Positions 37,422 through 45,926 of a stretch of 64,000 bases of DNA are shown in pieces; position 1 is the stretch's first letter; every line of letters starts with the position of its first letter. Made by a program: the position numbers and the translations under genes. Where the stretch lies: contig JBBSEF010000008.1 in NCBI GenBank assembly GCA_038240015.1, positions 11,794 through 75,793 of the forward strand, read 5' to 3'. This stretch comes from CAHJXF01 sp038240015 (GTDB taxonomy: Bacteria; Pseudomonadota; Gammaproteobacteria; Burkholderiales; Burkholderiaceae_D). The notes under the pieces are model-generated. The model was not told the DNA's origin, searched no databases, and saw only the letters and a program-made list of their open reading frames with translations.

Positions 37422-39002
37422 TCATCGCTGTCGGGTGGCCGGCGCCGGCGTGTCGTTCGCGTCGCTGCATTGCTTGCGAAAATCCGGCGTCGACAGACCG
37501 CACTCCACTTCCATCTGTTTGGCGACCGCGACGTTGCCTAATTTTCGATTCAAGCGAATCTGCGTGACCTTCCAGATCGGCGCGCCGCCAAACAACTTCG
37601 CCGCCTTGTTGGCTTCCTTCAATGCGGTGGCCACTTGCCCGGAATTTTCAAGCAGCGAAACGTGATCGTTGTAAACGCCCTGGACCGGCTCGGGGCTCGC
37701 GATCGCCTTGTTGGAATACGCGATCGCCTCACTCTGCTTGCCGCTCGCGAGCGCGGCTCTCGAAGCGATCCAGTTCGGAAAGCTGTCTTTTGCCGTCGCT
37801 CCGCTCGCGCCGGCGCGCGCATACGCGTAGGCATCGCGTGTGTCCGATTTCAGCAGCAGGCGCTCGGCCGCGAACGAAACATCGTAGTTGCGCAGCACTT
37901 CGTGCGTGTGTTGATTGGACGCGACGGTGCGCCAGGCGGATGTGCGTGGAGCGCGCAGCGGAACATCGTCGTAATGGCGATCAATGTAGTTGGCCGCATC
38001 GTCGATCCGTTCGGCGGTCGCGGGGTGCGAAGGGTTCATGTCGGTGACCAGTTTGTTCGCGAGCAGTGCGAGCGCCGCATCGGGCTTTGAAGAAAGCAAG
38101 TCGGCGACGCTCGCTTGAAACTGCGCGTCGTCGCGTTTGATGGTTTTATCGAACGCATCGATCTTTTGCAATACGGTCATCATCGCGGTCGGGTTATAGC
38201 CCGCCTTGATCAGCAGGTCGATGCCGAGCAAATCGGCTTCGCGTTCTTGTCCTCGATTCCAGAGCGGCAGGAATCCACGGTCCATCGCAGCGACCGACCA
38301 TTGAACATAACGCAGCGAGAGTTTTTCGGATTGGCCTTGTTTGGTCGAAGGAGACGTCGATTTCGAGTCCATCAATGAATTGGCGGTGAGCGAACTTTTT
38401 TGAAGGTTGCTGCCCGCACTATCCAGAATCTTTTTTCCTTGCAATCCAAAAATATAAAGGGATTGCGCTTTTTTTTGCGTCTGGGAAATCAAATCGCTCG
38501 AGTGATGTTTTAAAAGAACATGGCTCAATTCGTGGGCCATGATCGCTGCGATTTCGTCTTCGCTGGCAACGTTATCGAGCCATTTCATCGAAATCAGAAT
38601 ATTACCGTCGGGTGTCGATTGCGCGTTCAGCGCGCTATCAGCCGAAACCAGAACCTTTCCCGGAACACCGGTGACGCCGACACCGCTCAGAAGACGCGCG
38701 CGGATCGATGCCAGATATCGCTCGAGCGCCGGCGAGCGAACGTATCCGCGGCCTTCGCTGCGTCGCTGCGCGAGATCCAGTTCCTCACCTTTCGACAGGG
38801 TCGATTTCTCGTAGGCCCCGGTGGGCAACGCGGCGATCAGCGGCTTGTCTTGCCCGGGCTTGCGAAACGGATTGACGTCCGCGATCGTCTTCTGCACGTC
38901 GGCTGCCGTCTTTTCGGGCGTGGCGCAGCCCACTAGCGAAACGACGATGCCGACGGTAACGCCGCAAACCGCCGCGGCGATGGCTTCTCGCGCGCGCTTC
39001 AT
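37422..39002 (-). CDS. M48-family zinc metalloprotease lipoprotein with C-terminal helical repeats
   Basis: A 526-residue protein. It has a signal peptide with a lipobox (SLVGC, Cys26), then an M48 catalytic domain: HELSH (His157, Glu158, His161) and the third ligand in EREAD (Glu253). After about residue 330 the sequence is helical and TPR-like (AYARAGASGATAKDSFPNW, KQSEAIAYSNKAIA), as in BepA-type envelope quality-control proteases. The domain is interrupted after the zinc helix by a Lys/Ser-rich stretch. It is the last gene of a three-gene operon and overlaps the previous gene as ATGA. Stretches such as 38395-38530 are distinctly AT-rich against neighbours. Confidence 0.88.
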   Translation of the reverse strand: MKRAREAIAAAVCGVTVGIVVSLVGCATPEKTAADVQKTIADVNPFRKPGQDKPLIAALPTGAYEKSTLSKGEELDLAQRRSEGRGYVRSPALERYLASIRARLLSGVGVTGVPGKVLVSADSALNAQSTPDGNILISMKWLDNVASEDEIAAIMAHELSHVLLKHHSSDLISQTQKKAQSLYIFGLQGKKILDSAGSNLQKSSLTANSLMDSKSTSPSTKQGQSEKLSLRYVQWSVAAMDRGFLPLWNRGQEREADLLGIDLLIKAGYNPTAMMTVLQKIDAFDKTIKRDDAQFQASVADLLSSKPDAALALLANKLVTDMNPSHPATAERIDDAANYIDRHYDDVPLRAPRTSAWRTVASNQHTHEVLRNYDVSFAAERLLLKSDTRDAYAYARAGASGATAKDSFPNWIASRAALASGKQSEAIAYSNKAIASPEPVQGVYNDHVSLLENSGQVATALKEANKAAKLFGGAPIWKVTQIRLNRKLGNVAVAKQMEVECGLSTPDFRKQCSDANDTPAPATRQR

Positions 39003-39370
39003 TTGTTCTTGCACTCTTCGCCAATGCCGCGGGATCCGCCGATCCTCTGGTTGAGCGCGATTTGCGGGCCGCAACTGGCGCTGACGGTAACCGGAATGTC
39101 GGTCACGACCTTGGTCATCTTGACCCACACCTCCTTGCCGTCCACCCGGATCTTCAGGCGCCCGTCGCCTTCGACAAGAAGCACCGGCCACGGTGGAGCG
39201 ACCGGTCCTTTCGGTTTGATACCCACGACATTGTTCGATGCATCCATGAGTTCGACGCCCTTGTCCCGAACAGCCGTCACGACGCCATTCGCGTTCTGCG
39301 CATGCGAAACACCGGCGCACGACAGCAGCGCCAGGAGAATCCAGCTATTTGCCAATCCGCGCTGTTTCAT
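38999..39370 (-). CDS. Small periplasmic protein of the CHASE2-M48 operon
   Basis: A 123-residue protein with a signal peptide (WILLALLSCAGVSHAQ) and a mature part of about 98 residues that looks all-beta: GVVTAVRDKGVELMD, PWPVLLVEGDGRLKIRVDGKEVWVKM, with two cysteines near the end. The KEVWVKM strand pattern recalls bacterial SH3 folds, but I cannot assign a family. Its ATG lies inside the end of the CHASE2 gene (26-bp overlap) and its stop overlaps the M48 start, so all three are coupled. AAGGA lies eight bases upstream of the ATG at 39370; the longer frame to 39601 is antisense-independent but unlikely. Confidence 0.72.
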   Translation of the reverse strand: MKQRGLANSWILLALLSCAGVSHAQNANGVVTAVRDKGVELMDASNNVVGIKPKGPVAPPWPVLLVEGDGRLKIRVDGKEVWVKMTKVVTDIPVTVSASCGPQIALNQRIGGSRGIGEECKNK

Positions 39371-40946
39371 TTGGCAGGTCCTTAGAACGGGAAAAGAAAT
39401 CCAGAAAGCGTGAATAAGCGCGGAGAACAGTTCCGCGAGGATAAGCATGATCTTTGCGTTTTTCGATATCGTTCTTTTCGGCCGCGTGATAAAGCCGTTC
39501 GAGCACAAAATTGCCGACTTCGAAAAACAGGATGATTTCCAAAAAACTGCGAACAGTGATATGAAAGAACAGAAACAAAAAGCATGAATAAAGATAAACA
39601 AAAATTGAAATCGCCGCCATCAGTCGATCGGTCAGATATCGATAGAAGAAATAAAGCAGCAGGCATCCGAATAAAAGGTGCTCGGGTTGCACGAAGTCCA
39701 ACGCGAGCAGCGACAAGCCGACAAATGCCCAGATCGGCAAGCTGAGGACAAACAGTGTGGCCGTCAAGCGTCGCTCGTGCTCATGATAGGTCGCGCTTTT
39801 CCCGCCGCGCTTCGCGTAATTCCTCACGAGCACGGCGGCGCCCAGCAACAAGAGTCCAATCGTGAGCCAGCGCAAGAAGCCTTCGGCGCGCCGCTTGACG
39901 AGACCGTCGTAGGTCACCAGATTGTCGTAAGCGGTCGCGTGCAAGTACACGCCCGGCAAGTCGATGAATACGGGCGACTTGACGACGTCGCTTCCGAGCG
40001 CGAACGCCGCGCCATAGAAAATCGTCTTGCCGGTCAGGGACGTGTTGACGTCTTTGTCGCCCGATGTGTGCAGCAGGTGATGAATACGAAGCGTGCGTGT
40101 GTAGGGGCAGGTTCGCTTGGCAACGTGAGGGCCGTGCTTGTATATGTCGGCGACGAGCCGGCCGATCGATGGCCTTGGCTCGCACATGAAGTTGTTCTGC
40201 GGATGGGAACCGATCGGCCATACGAGTTCCATCTCTCGCGGCAACACCGTGGAATTGCCGAGAGTCTTCCACATCGCATAGGCGGCGGACGGGACCGCGT
40301 CCTTTCTCGATGCGTCAAGGCATGGACTTGCCTCGTCCATCGCCACCCCCGGTGTCGATTCTGTCAAATCGTTGAGCTGCCAACCGCAATAGGTCAGCAC
40401 GCCGCTGAGCCCTTCTTCGTCGTTGACCCGCGCTCCGACCTTGTCTGCACACTCGAGGAGATCGATCATTTTTTTAACGATCTTGTCGGGGTCGGCCTTG
40501 CGAGGCGGCTGACCGGCGATCAGGACCGGTGCTATGGTAAAGACCGGAATCTCGGGCTTTCCCTCGGTATTGCCCATTCTCCGACGCAGTTTGCAGATCG
40601 CGTCGTGGAGAATCTGGACGTCCTCTTCTGTATGCTCGTCGACGAATGCAAAATCGATAAAGACCGCGCGCGGGGAATAACTCTCCAGTTCTTCCAGAAC
40701 ATCAGCGTGTTTTTGATAGGAGACCGGATAGGGCGATTTGAATTCCTTGAGATCGTCTTCTGTATACAGAAGCACCGTCGTTTCAATCTGCCCGAGCTTC
40801 CCATATTCGAAGTTGGTCACGACATTGACCAACGCCTGCGACCACGGCGTCAATTCAAATCGAATTCCGTGTCCGAAATAAAAGAAAAGGCCCAGCCCCG
40901 AAATGATTGCCCATTGAACCGTTTGCCTGACAATGCTTTTGGACAC
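39345..40946 (-). CDS. CHASE2-domain membrane protein without an output domain
   Basis: A 533-residue protein. One membrane helix (about 10-28) leads to a large extracytoplasmic CHASE2 sensor domain: VLLYTEDDL, VLEELESYSPRAVFIDFAF, and the late GKTIFYGAAFALGSDVVKSPVFIDLPGVYLHATAYDNLV block characteristic of the family. Four more hydrophobic segments follow (about 358-480), then a basic tail of about 50 residues. CHASE2 usually precedes a kinase, cyclase or GGDEF domain; none is here. The start is taken as GTG 40946, since no in-frame ATG fits. It leads the operon with the small periplasmic protein and M48 protease. AT-rich codons are frequent. Confidence 0.85.
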   Translation of the reverse strand: MSKSIVRQTVQWAIISGLGLFFYFGHGIRFELTPWSQALVNVVTNFEYGKLGQIETTVLLYTEDDLKEFKSPYPVSYQKHADVLEELESYSPRAVFIDFAFVDEHTEEDVQILHDAICKLRRRMGNTEGKPEIPVFTIAPVLIAGQPPRKADPDKIVKKMIDLLECADKVGARVNDEEGLSGVLTYCGWQLNDLTESTPGVAMDEASPCLDASRKDAVPSAAYAMWKTLGNSTVLPREMELVWPIGSHPQNNFMCEPRPSIGRLVADIYKHGPHVAKRTCPYTRTLRIHHLLHTSGDKDVNTSLTGKTIFYGAAFALGSDVVKSPVFIDLPGVYLHATAYDNLVTYDGLVKRRAEGFLRWLTIGLLLLGAAVLVRNYAKRGGKSATYHEHERRLTATLFVLSLPIWAFVGLSLLALDFVQPEHLLFGCLLLYFFYRYLTDRLMAAISIFVYLYSCFLFLFFHITVRSFLEIILFFEVGNFVLERLYHAAEKNDIEKRKDHAYPRGTVLRAYSRFLDFFSRSKDLPNETARIGK

Positions 40947-41062
40947 GGGAAACCCATGAGGCTTTGATTGTTGCGCGGCTCGATTGGAGAACGACGAAAC
41001 ACAACTGCCCCAAGCCTACCGTGATCCGGTTGGATTTTCCAGAGACCGGCGATGTATATCTC

Positions 41063-41395
41063 TTACACTCCCCACATCACATCGACATTCGCATCGCGCG
41101 ATTCGCGCAGCAATTCGCGCATCGGCCACGCGCGCTGATCGATGCGAATCACTTCGGGATGCGAATCGCGCTCGGAATGAAATAGCGCCGCCGAGCCGTT
41201 GTGGCTCTGCATGGCCTCGTGCTTCTTGCCGGCCTCGATCGCGGCGTCGAGCCGGGCGAGTGCCTCGGGAACCTCGGCGGCCGTGATCACACCGCGTTCG
41301 CCAAGCGGTTTGCCCAGGGCACCGAGAATATATTTCGCGGTGTCCGTCAGCATCGTGACATCGCCACCGGCGCGGGACTTGAATGTGATCAGCAT
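41063..41395 (-). CDS. DUF1840 family protein (copy 1)
   Basis: A 110-residue cytoplasmic protein of the DUF1840 family: MLITFKSRAGGDVTM start, ILGALGKPLGERGVITAAEVPEAL, and a closing block DQRAWPMRELLRESRDANVDVMWGV. Function is unknown. A paralogue lies at 45484-45813 with the same opening and the same VMWGV/VVWGV end. The gene stands 116 bp upstream of the CHASE2 gene on the same strand but has its own leader. Confidence 0.85.
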   Translation of the reverse strand: MLITFKSRAGGDVTMLTDTAKYILGALGKPLGERGVITAAEVPEALARLDAAIEAGKKHEAMQSHNGSAALFHSERDSHPEVIRIDQRAWPMRELLRESRDANVDVMWGV

Positions 41396-41504
41396 GGTTG
41401 TCTCTGTTCGGTGCTTTCAGTGAGAGGTCCAGCGTAGGCGAATCGTCGGCGAAACGAAAGCAGCGATGATCGCTTTGTATCGGCGCCTCACTGTGCTGCC
41501 TCAA

Positions 41505-41993
41505 TTATCCGTCACGCCCGTCGCGCCTCTCGTACATCGGATCAGGCCCGTTCTGCGTCTGCCTGACGACGCCTGCCGGATCGAACATCACGTGGAACAG
41601 CGAGTCCCAGCTCTCGTTCTCCCGATAACGAAACGACCAGACCTCGTAGTGCGGGATGCGTGAGATTTCGGCCGGCCTTCCGAAATGCGTGAGCACGTCT
41701 GCCTTGTTCCACTCGCCGACCCGGATGGTTGCGAAGTGTTCGGTGTTCAACAGCGGCTCGACCGAAACGACACGGCCTTGCGGGTCGAGATGCGCAGCCG
41801 ATGCGCGTTGTCCGAGCGGCGCGCTCGAGTAGATCAGGACGTCGCCGCCGGACTCGTGCCGCTTGGCGGCCGGCGGTCCATAGCGCGCATCGAGCTCCTG
41901 TCGCGTCATGCCGACGCGAAGCAAGTCGGGGTGTGCGCACGCCGCCAGCAACGGCAGCATGAAGACGATCGTGAGGTTGCGGAATGTGTTCAT
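41505..41993 (-). CDS. BamE/SmpA-like lipoprotein
   Basis: A 162-residue lipoprotein. Signal peptide with lipobox LLAAC; mature part begins with the BamE/OmlA-like DLLRVGMTRQELDARYGPP and has a second similar unit (GEWNKADVLTHFGRP) followed by YEVWSFRYRE, a strand pattern of that superfamily. E. coli BamE is part of the outer-membrane assembly complex, but this looks like a distant duplicate-fold relative with unknown function. AGGA seven bases before ATG 41993 supports that start over 42014. Confidence 0.75.
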   Translation of the reverse strand: MNTFRNLTIVFMLPLLAACAHPDLLRVGMTRQELDARYGPPAAKRHESGGDVLIYSSAPLGQRASAAHLDPQGRVVSVEPLLNTEHFATIRVGEWNKADVLTHFGRPAEISRIPHYEVWSFRYRENESWDSLFHVMFDPAGVVRQTQNGPDPMYERRDGRDG

Positions 41994-42085
41994 GAATTTT
42001 TCCTGCGTGTGCATGCGTGCGTTTGTAGATCGGTACGGCAGCGAGAGTGGGACTCTTCAAATACTCAAAAGCTCCGCAACCGGAG

Positions 42086-44872
42086 TCATACCACCTGCGA
42101 TCCGGTCAGGGGCGACGAGGCCGGCGGAAACCAATCCAGGAACTTCCACAAGGCATCCGGGTGTCCGGGCAGGGCATCGTCCTTCTGGCCGAACGCGGTG
42201 CGGGCGATCGTCACGCCGAGGCGGCGATAACTTTCCCATTGCGCTTCATCGAAGAATTGTTGCGCGGTCGATTCGTTGGGAAAGCTCGAATGCGCTGCCG
42301 CGTATTGCAGGATGTCCAGAGGCGCCCCGTCGATCACGCGCGGCTTGAGAACGACGATGCGGCATTTCAAGTTGCGATCGCGTGTGGCCTCGGCGGCGCC
42401 GAAGACATCGACCAGCATCGCGCATTTCTTCGATGCCGGCCCGGGGACGAGATCCTCGGGCCGGCCGAAGATATGGCCGAGGACTGGATCGCTGCAGACC
42501 GCCTGATTGATTTCGAGCTCGAGTTCGAAGTCGATACGCGCCAGACGAACCAGATTGGCCAGATCGGGGAAGTGGCCTTCGACGTCAGCGCCGTCATCGC
42601 ACGCGACGATCACTCGCACCTGGCGTTCGGGTCGCAGCAGTTCGTAGATGCCGGTGTTGTCGAAGTGTCCGCCGTCGGTGAGGTATTGCCAATGCCGATT
42701 CAGTCCGTGGAATTGCGCGGTGAGCTCGGACAGCAGATAGGACTGCGTGGCGAAGAGCCGCCCGCAGGCGCGGCTTATCCATCCGCGCGAATCGCGCGCC
42801 GCTTGCGGACCATGCTGCGTGCGGGCGCCGGGACCCTGACCCGACTGCCACCAAGTTCCGAGACGCACGTTCGCCAAGCCCATCAAAAGCGACAGGCCGG
42901 GCGCGGTGGTGCGTCCCAGACCGGTCGCAACCGCGGCGCCCGACGTACCGATCCATTGGCCGATGGTCAGCGGACGTTCGATGGAACGGGCGTGGACATC
43001 GCTCTCGAAAGGCGCGTAGCGTCCATCGATCGTGAAGCCGGTCGGCAGCACCGCGAGCGGCAGACCCTTGCGGTCGCGCTGCACGAGTTGCTCGTTCGAG
43101 TCGGTGGTCTGATTGACGGTGACGTTGATGATGTGCAACGGCGCGAGCACCTCCGGCGCGTAATAGGCACCATGCGTGAGTTGGTCGCTGGGCAAGGGCT
43201 CCGCGACACTGCCGCCTTTGACCGCGCCCACGCCCTCGGATCGCATGCGCGCGTGGAGACGCTCGCCGTTGGACGCGCCCAGATAGGCTCGCGTCAGCCG
43301 CGCTCCATAGATCGACTGAAGTGAAGACAGATTGATGAAGGCGGGAAACTGACCGACGACGCTCGCCATTGCGAAAGTCACGAGCGCGATGGCGACCAGC
43401 AGCGCGATCGAGGTGCTGTCGAGCAGGATCGGCAGCGCTTCATCGCCGTTCCACACCATCCAGTCGATCAGCGTCGCCCAGATGACGATGACCGCGAGCG
43501 CTATTGCGAAAGCCATCAAGCCGGCAAGGATGTCGACCGGCAATTTGCGCCACCAACTGGACCCGCCCTTGGGGTCGAACAACAGCGACAGGTGACGCAC
43601 GCCCCAGATCGCCGCACCCAGCAGGGCCGACAACGCGGCCGGCCGCTGGAACGCATGGTGGTGCGACACCAGCCAGTTGTAGGCATCGAGAGCCAGCGCA
43701 TCGGCGAGGGCGAAGAGGAATACCAACGCCGCACATTGAAGCGACAGCGCGAGCTCGTGCGTCAGCATGACGCGATGCTCGATCACCGACAGGCCGCGCC
43801 GCGAGGCTTCGTAAAATCCGAAGCCCAGCATCGCCTGCACGCCGATCGCGTAGAAGAAGGCGGCGAACGCCAGGTAGCGGTCCGCCGCTTCGATACGCAA
43901 CAGTTGCGGCAACGCGATCGTCAGCACCAGACCGATCGCGAAATCGCCCAGTGCCGCAGGCGATGTGCGTCGCGGAATGTCCGCATCCGATCGATGCGGG
44001 TCCGGTTGCGCCAGCCAGAACGCGATGCCCGCCGGAAACGACCACAGCACGATGATCGCAATGCCGATACCCCAGATCAGTCCGGAGGCGATCATCGAAG
44101 GCAACGCTTCGCTGGCGCCGACGAGGTGCTCGATGCTCGCGCCGCCATAGCGATAGAAGCCATCGACCATCAGCGCGCGAGTCAGCATCAGTCCGCTGAG
44201 CAACGCCACGACCACGGTCGCAAGCACGTATTGAATCGCAAGCCAGTTGCGTACCGCGAGAGCCATCGCATAGATCAGATCGCCGGCGCCGGTGGGCGCC
44301 AGATAGCGGCCGTTCTCGCGCAGCCATGCGAGCGGTTTGCTGCACAGGACCATGCTGTTTTTCCTGGCGCGCTTCTCGACTTGCTTGCCGTCTTCTTTCT
44401 CCGCTTCTTTCTCCGCCTCCTTCTCGGCTTCAATGCGCATGCGACCCGGTGGGTCATTGGCCATCACCTCGTACGCAAGTCGCGCGGCCTCGCGAGCTGC
44501 GTCGGCGCCTGTCGAATCGCGCGCCGACGAAACATCGAGGCGGCCGGGCACGAACAAACTGCAAAAGAAGCTGCCCACGTATCCGCCACCGCTGACGGTG
44601 GACAGATAATCGAAGCGCGCAAGCAGACGCGAAAGACGCGGCGCGGCGTCTGATGCGATGGTCGATGGATCCGCGCTCCTGGGCATCCGAACATCGTTCA
44701 ACGCCTGCATCACGCCGAGCGCGAAAGTGGCGCTGCGAATTCCGCCGCCCGACACCGCCAGTGCATACACCGGCGCATCGGGTCGGACGCCGGCCGCAAG
44801 TGATCGGCGGCGCGACTTGACGCGCGTGTCTTCGTCGACGAACGAAGGCTGCGCTTCGTGCTCGCTCGACAT
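42086..44872 (-). CDS. Large membrane protein with split patatin/cPLA2-like phospholipase core
   Basis: A 928-residue protein. The oxyanion-hole motif SGGGIRSATFALG (41-53) and the nucleophile region DYLSTVSGGGYVGSF (Ser94) are at the front. About seven to nine hydrophobic helices (roughly 210-545) separate them from the catalytic Asp733 in TDGGHFDNTGIYELLRP. It is therefore a lipase domain with a membrane block inserted between nucleophile and acid. The SGGG...R and TVSGG elements resemble cytosolic phospholipase A2 as much as patatin. A charged EAEK repeat follows the nucleophile region. Likely action is on membrane lipids; substrate unknown. ATG 44872 has GGGAG eight or so bases upstream. 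Confidence 0.82.
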   Translation of the reverse strand: MSSEHEAQPSFVDEDTRVKSRRRSLAAGVRPDAPVYALAVSGGGIRSATFALGVMQALNDVRMPRSADPSTIASDAAPRLSRLLARFDYLSTVSGGGYVGSFFCSLFVPGRLDVSSARDSTGADAAREAARLAYEVMANDPPGRMRIEAEKEAEKEAEKEDGKQVEKRARKNSMVLCSKPLAWLRENGRYLAPTGAGDLIYAMALAVRNWLAIQYVLATVVVALLSGLMLTRALMVDGFYRYGGASIEHLVGASEALPSMIASGLIWGIGIAIIVLWSFPAGIAFWLAQPDPHRSDADIPRRTSPAALGDFAIGLVLTIALPQLLRIEAADRYLAFAAFFYAIGVQAMLGFGFYEASRRGLSVIEHRVMLTHELALSLQCAALVFLFALADALALDAYNWLVSHHHAFQRPAALSALLGAAIWGVRHLSLLFDPKGGSSWWRKLPVDILAGLMAFAIALAVIVIWATLIDWMVWNGDEALPILLDSTSIALLVAIALVTFAMASVVGQFPAFINLSSLQSIYGARLTRAYLGASNGERLHARMRSEGVGAVKGGSVAEPLPSDQLTHGAYYAPEVLAPLHIINVTVNQTTDSNEQLVQRDRKGLPLAVLPTGFTIDGRYAPFESDVHARSIERPLTIGQWIGTSGAAVATGLGRTTAPGLSLLMGLANVRLGTWWQSGQGPGARTQHGPQAARDSRGWISRACGRLFATQSYLLSELTAQFHGLNRHWQYLTDGGHFDNTGIYELLRPERQVRVIVACDDGADVEGHFPDLANLVRLARIDFELELEINQAVCSDPVLGHIFGRPEDLVPGPASKKCAMLVDVFGAAEATRDRNLKCRIVVLKPRVIDGAPLDILQYAAAHSSFPNESTAQQFFDEAQWESYRRLGVTIARTAFGQKDDALPGHPDALWKFLDWFPPASSPLTGSQVV
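44396..44431 (-). repeat. Three 12-bp in-frame repeats encoding EAEK
   Basis: Three adjacent 12-bp units within the patatin-like gene encode EAEK three times, extending into KEDGK. The run lies between the nucleophile segment and the first inserted membrane helices and would form a charged cytoplasmic helix. Confidence 0.85.
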
Positions 44873-45063
44873 GCGGCTCTCCCTTGACGTTTCGCGGCTG
44901 GTCTCGCAGCTTCGGTCTCGGCGACGCTGGCGAGGAGTGATACGCGTCTTCTATCCCTGCACGCTGCTTTTTGCAACAATCGCACTGCTCTGATCGCACA
45001 CACGCGCCATCGCGCCCGCGACGCGCATACGTCCACAAGCTCACATTTCATCAAGGAGATTCG

Positions 45064-45480
45064 ATGAGCCGTTCTTTGATCGCCTATCTTTCGGCACTCG
45101 TCGTGTTCGTTGCGCTCGACTTCGTGTGGCTCGGCTTCATTGCCAAAGACCTGTATCGCAATGGCATCGGACATCTGATGCTGGCGACACCCAACTGGAC
45201 CGCAGCGGTGCTGTTCTATTTAATTTACATCGCCGGGCTGGTGTTCTTCGCCGTACTCCCCGCGCTTGGAGATGGCGAGCAAGCGGGCGCCTGGTCGCGC
45301 GCGACGATCTACGCTGCGCTGTTCGGATTTTTCTGCTACGCGACCTACGATCTGACCAACCTCGCGACGCTCAAGGGCTGGCCGGTCGGCATCGTGATCG
45401 CGGACCTGGCATGGGGTGCATTCGTCAGCGCGTGCGCGGCGACAGCGAGCTGGTTCATCACGCGAGCGTTGGCGCGGTGA
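45064..45480 (+). CDS. DUF2177 family membrane protein
   Basis: A 138-residue inner-membrane protein with four hydrophobic helices and the DUF2177 signature: FVALDFVWLGFIAKDLY in helix 1, IYIAGLVFFAV in helix 2, and FFCYATYDLTNLATLKGWP before helix 4. Function is unknown. AAGGAG five bases before the ATG fixes the start. It is divergent from the patatin-like gene across 191 bp and ends four bases before the convergent DUF1840 copy 2. Confidence 0.88.
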   Translation: MSRSLIAYLSALVVFVALDFVWLGFIAKDLYRNGIGHLMLATPNWTAAVLFYLIYIAGLVFFAVLPALGDGEQAGAWSRATIYAALFGFFCYATYDLTNLATLKGWPVGIVIADLAWGAFVSACAATASWFITRALAR

Positions 45481-45483
45481 TCG

Positions 45484-45813
45484 TCATACACCCCACACGA
45501 CATCGCGCTTGTCCCTGACCGCGCGTTCGAGCATGTCGATCAATGGAAAGGCGCGCTGCGCGAGTCCGACCGAGATCGTCTGACCCGGTTGATCGTCGGC
45601 GGCGTTCTGTGCGCTGTCCTTCTCGGTGCGGCGCGACGCATCGGCGGCAGCCTTGAGCTTCGCCAAGGCGTCCGCAGCTTCGGCGGCCGTGATGATGCCT
45701 TGCGGCGCCGACTCGGGTTCGAACGGCTTGCCGACGACCGAGAGCAGCATCTTCGCGTGCTCGGGGTACATCGGTATGTCGGCGGCGGCTTTCGATTTGA
45801 ACGTGACGAGCAT
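45484..45813 (-). CDS. DUF1840 family protein (copy 2)
   Basis: A 109-residue paralogue of the protein at 41063-41395: MLVTFKSKAAADIPM, LLSVVGKPFEPESAPQGIITAAEAADAL, and AQRAFPLIDMLERAVRDKRDVVWGV. The middle (KDSAQNAADDQPG) differs. The frame is open to 45975 but conservation starts at ATG 45813. Function is unknown. Confidence 0.85.
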   Translation of the reverse strand: MLVTFKSKAAADIPMYPEHAKMLLSVVGKPFEPESAPQGIITAAEAADALAKLKAAADASRRTEKDSAQNAADDQPGQTISVGLAQRAFPLIDMLERAVRDKRDVVWGV

Positions 45814-45926
45814 GATGTTCGACCTCCGTGAGAATGAACCGACGCGCATTGTCCCGAACTCGATCAAGCCGGTCGTCACGAACGCAATGAAGTTCTCGAT
45901 CGGGCAAACGCGCGAAGGGTACTTGA

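Noticed and set aside
39678..40967. A 429-codon plus-strand frame opposite the CHASE2 gene
   Set aside because: Considered because the region is unusual, but the minus frame has signal helix, CHASE2 blocks and membrane helices, while the plus frame has none.
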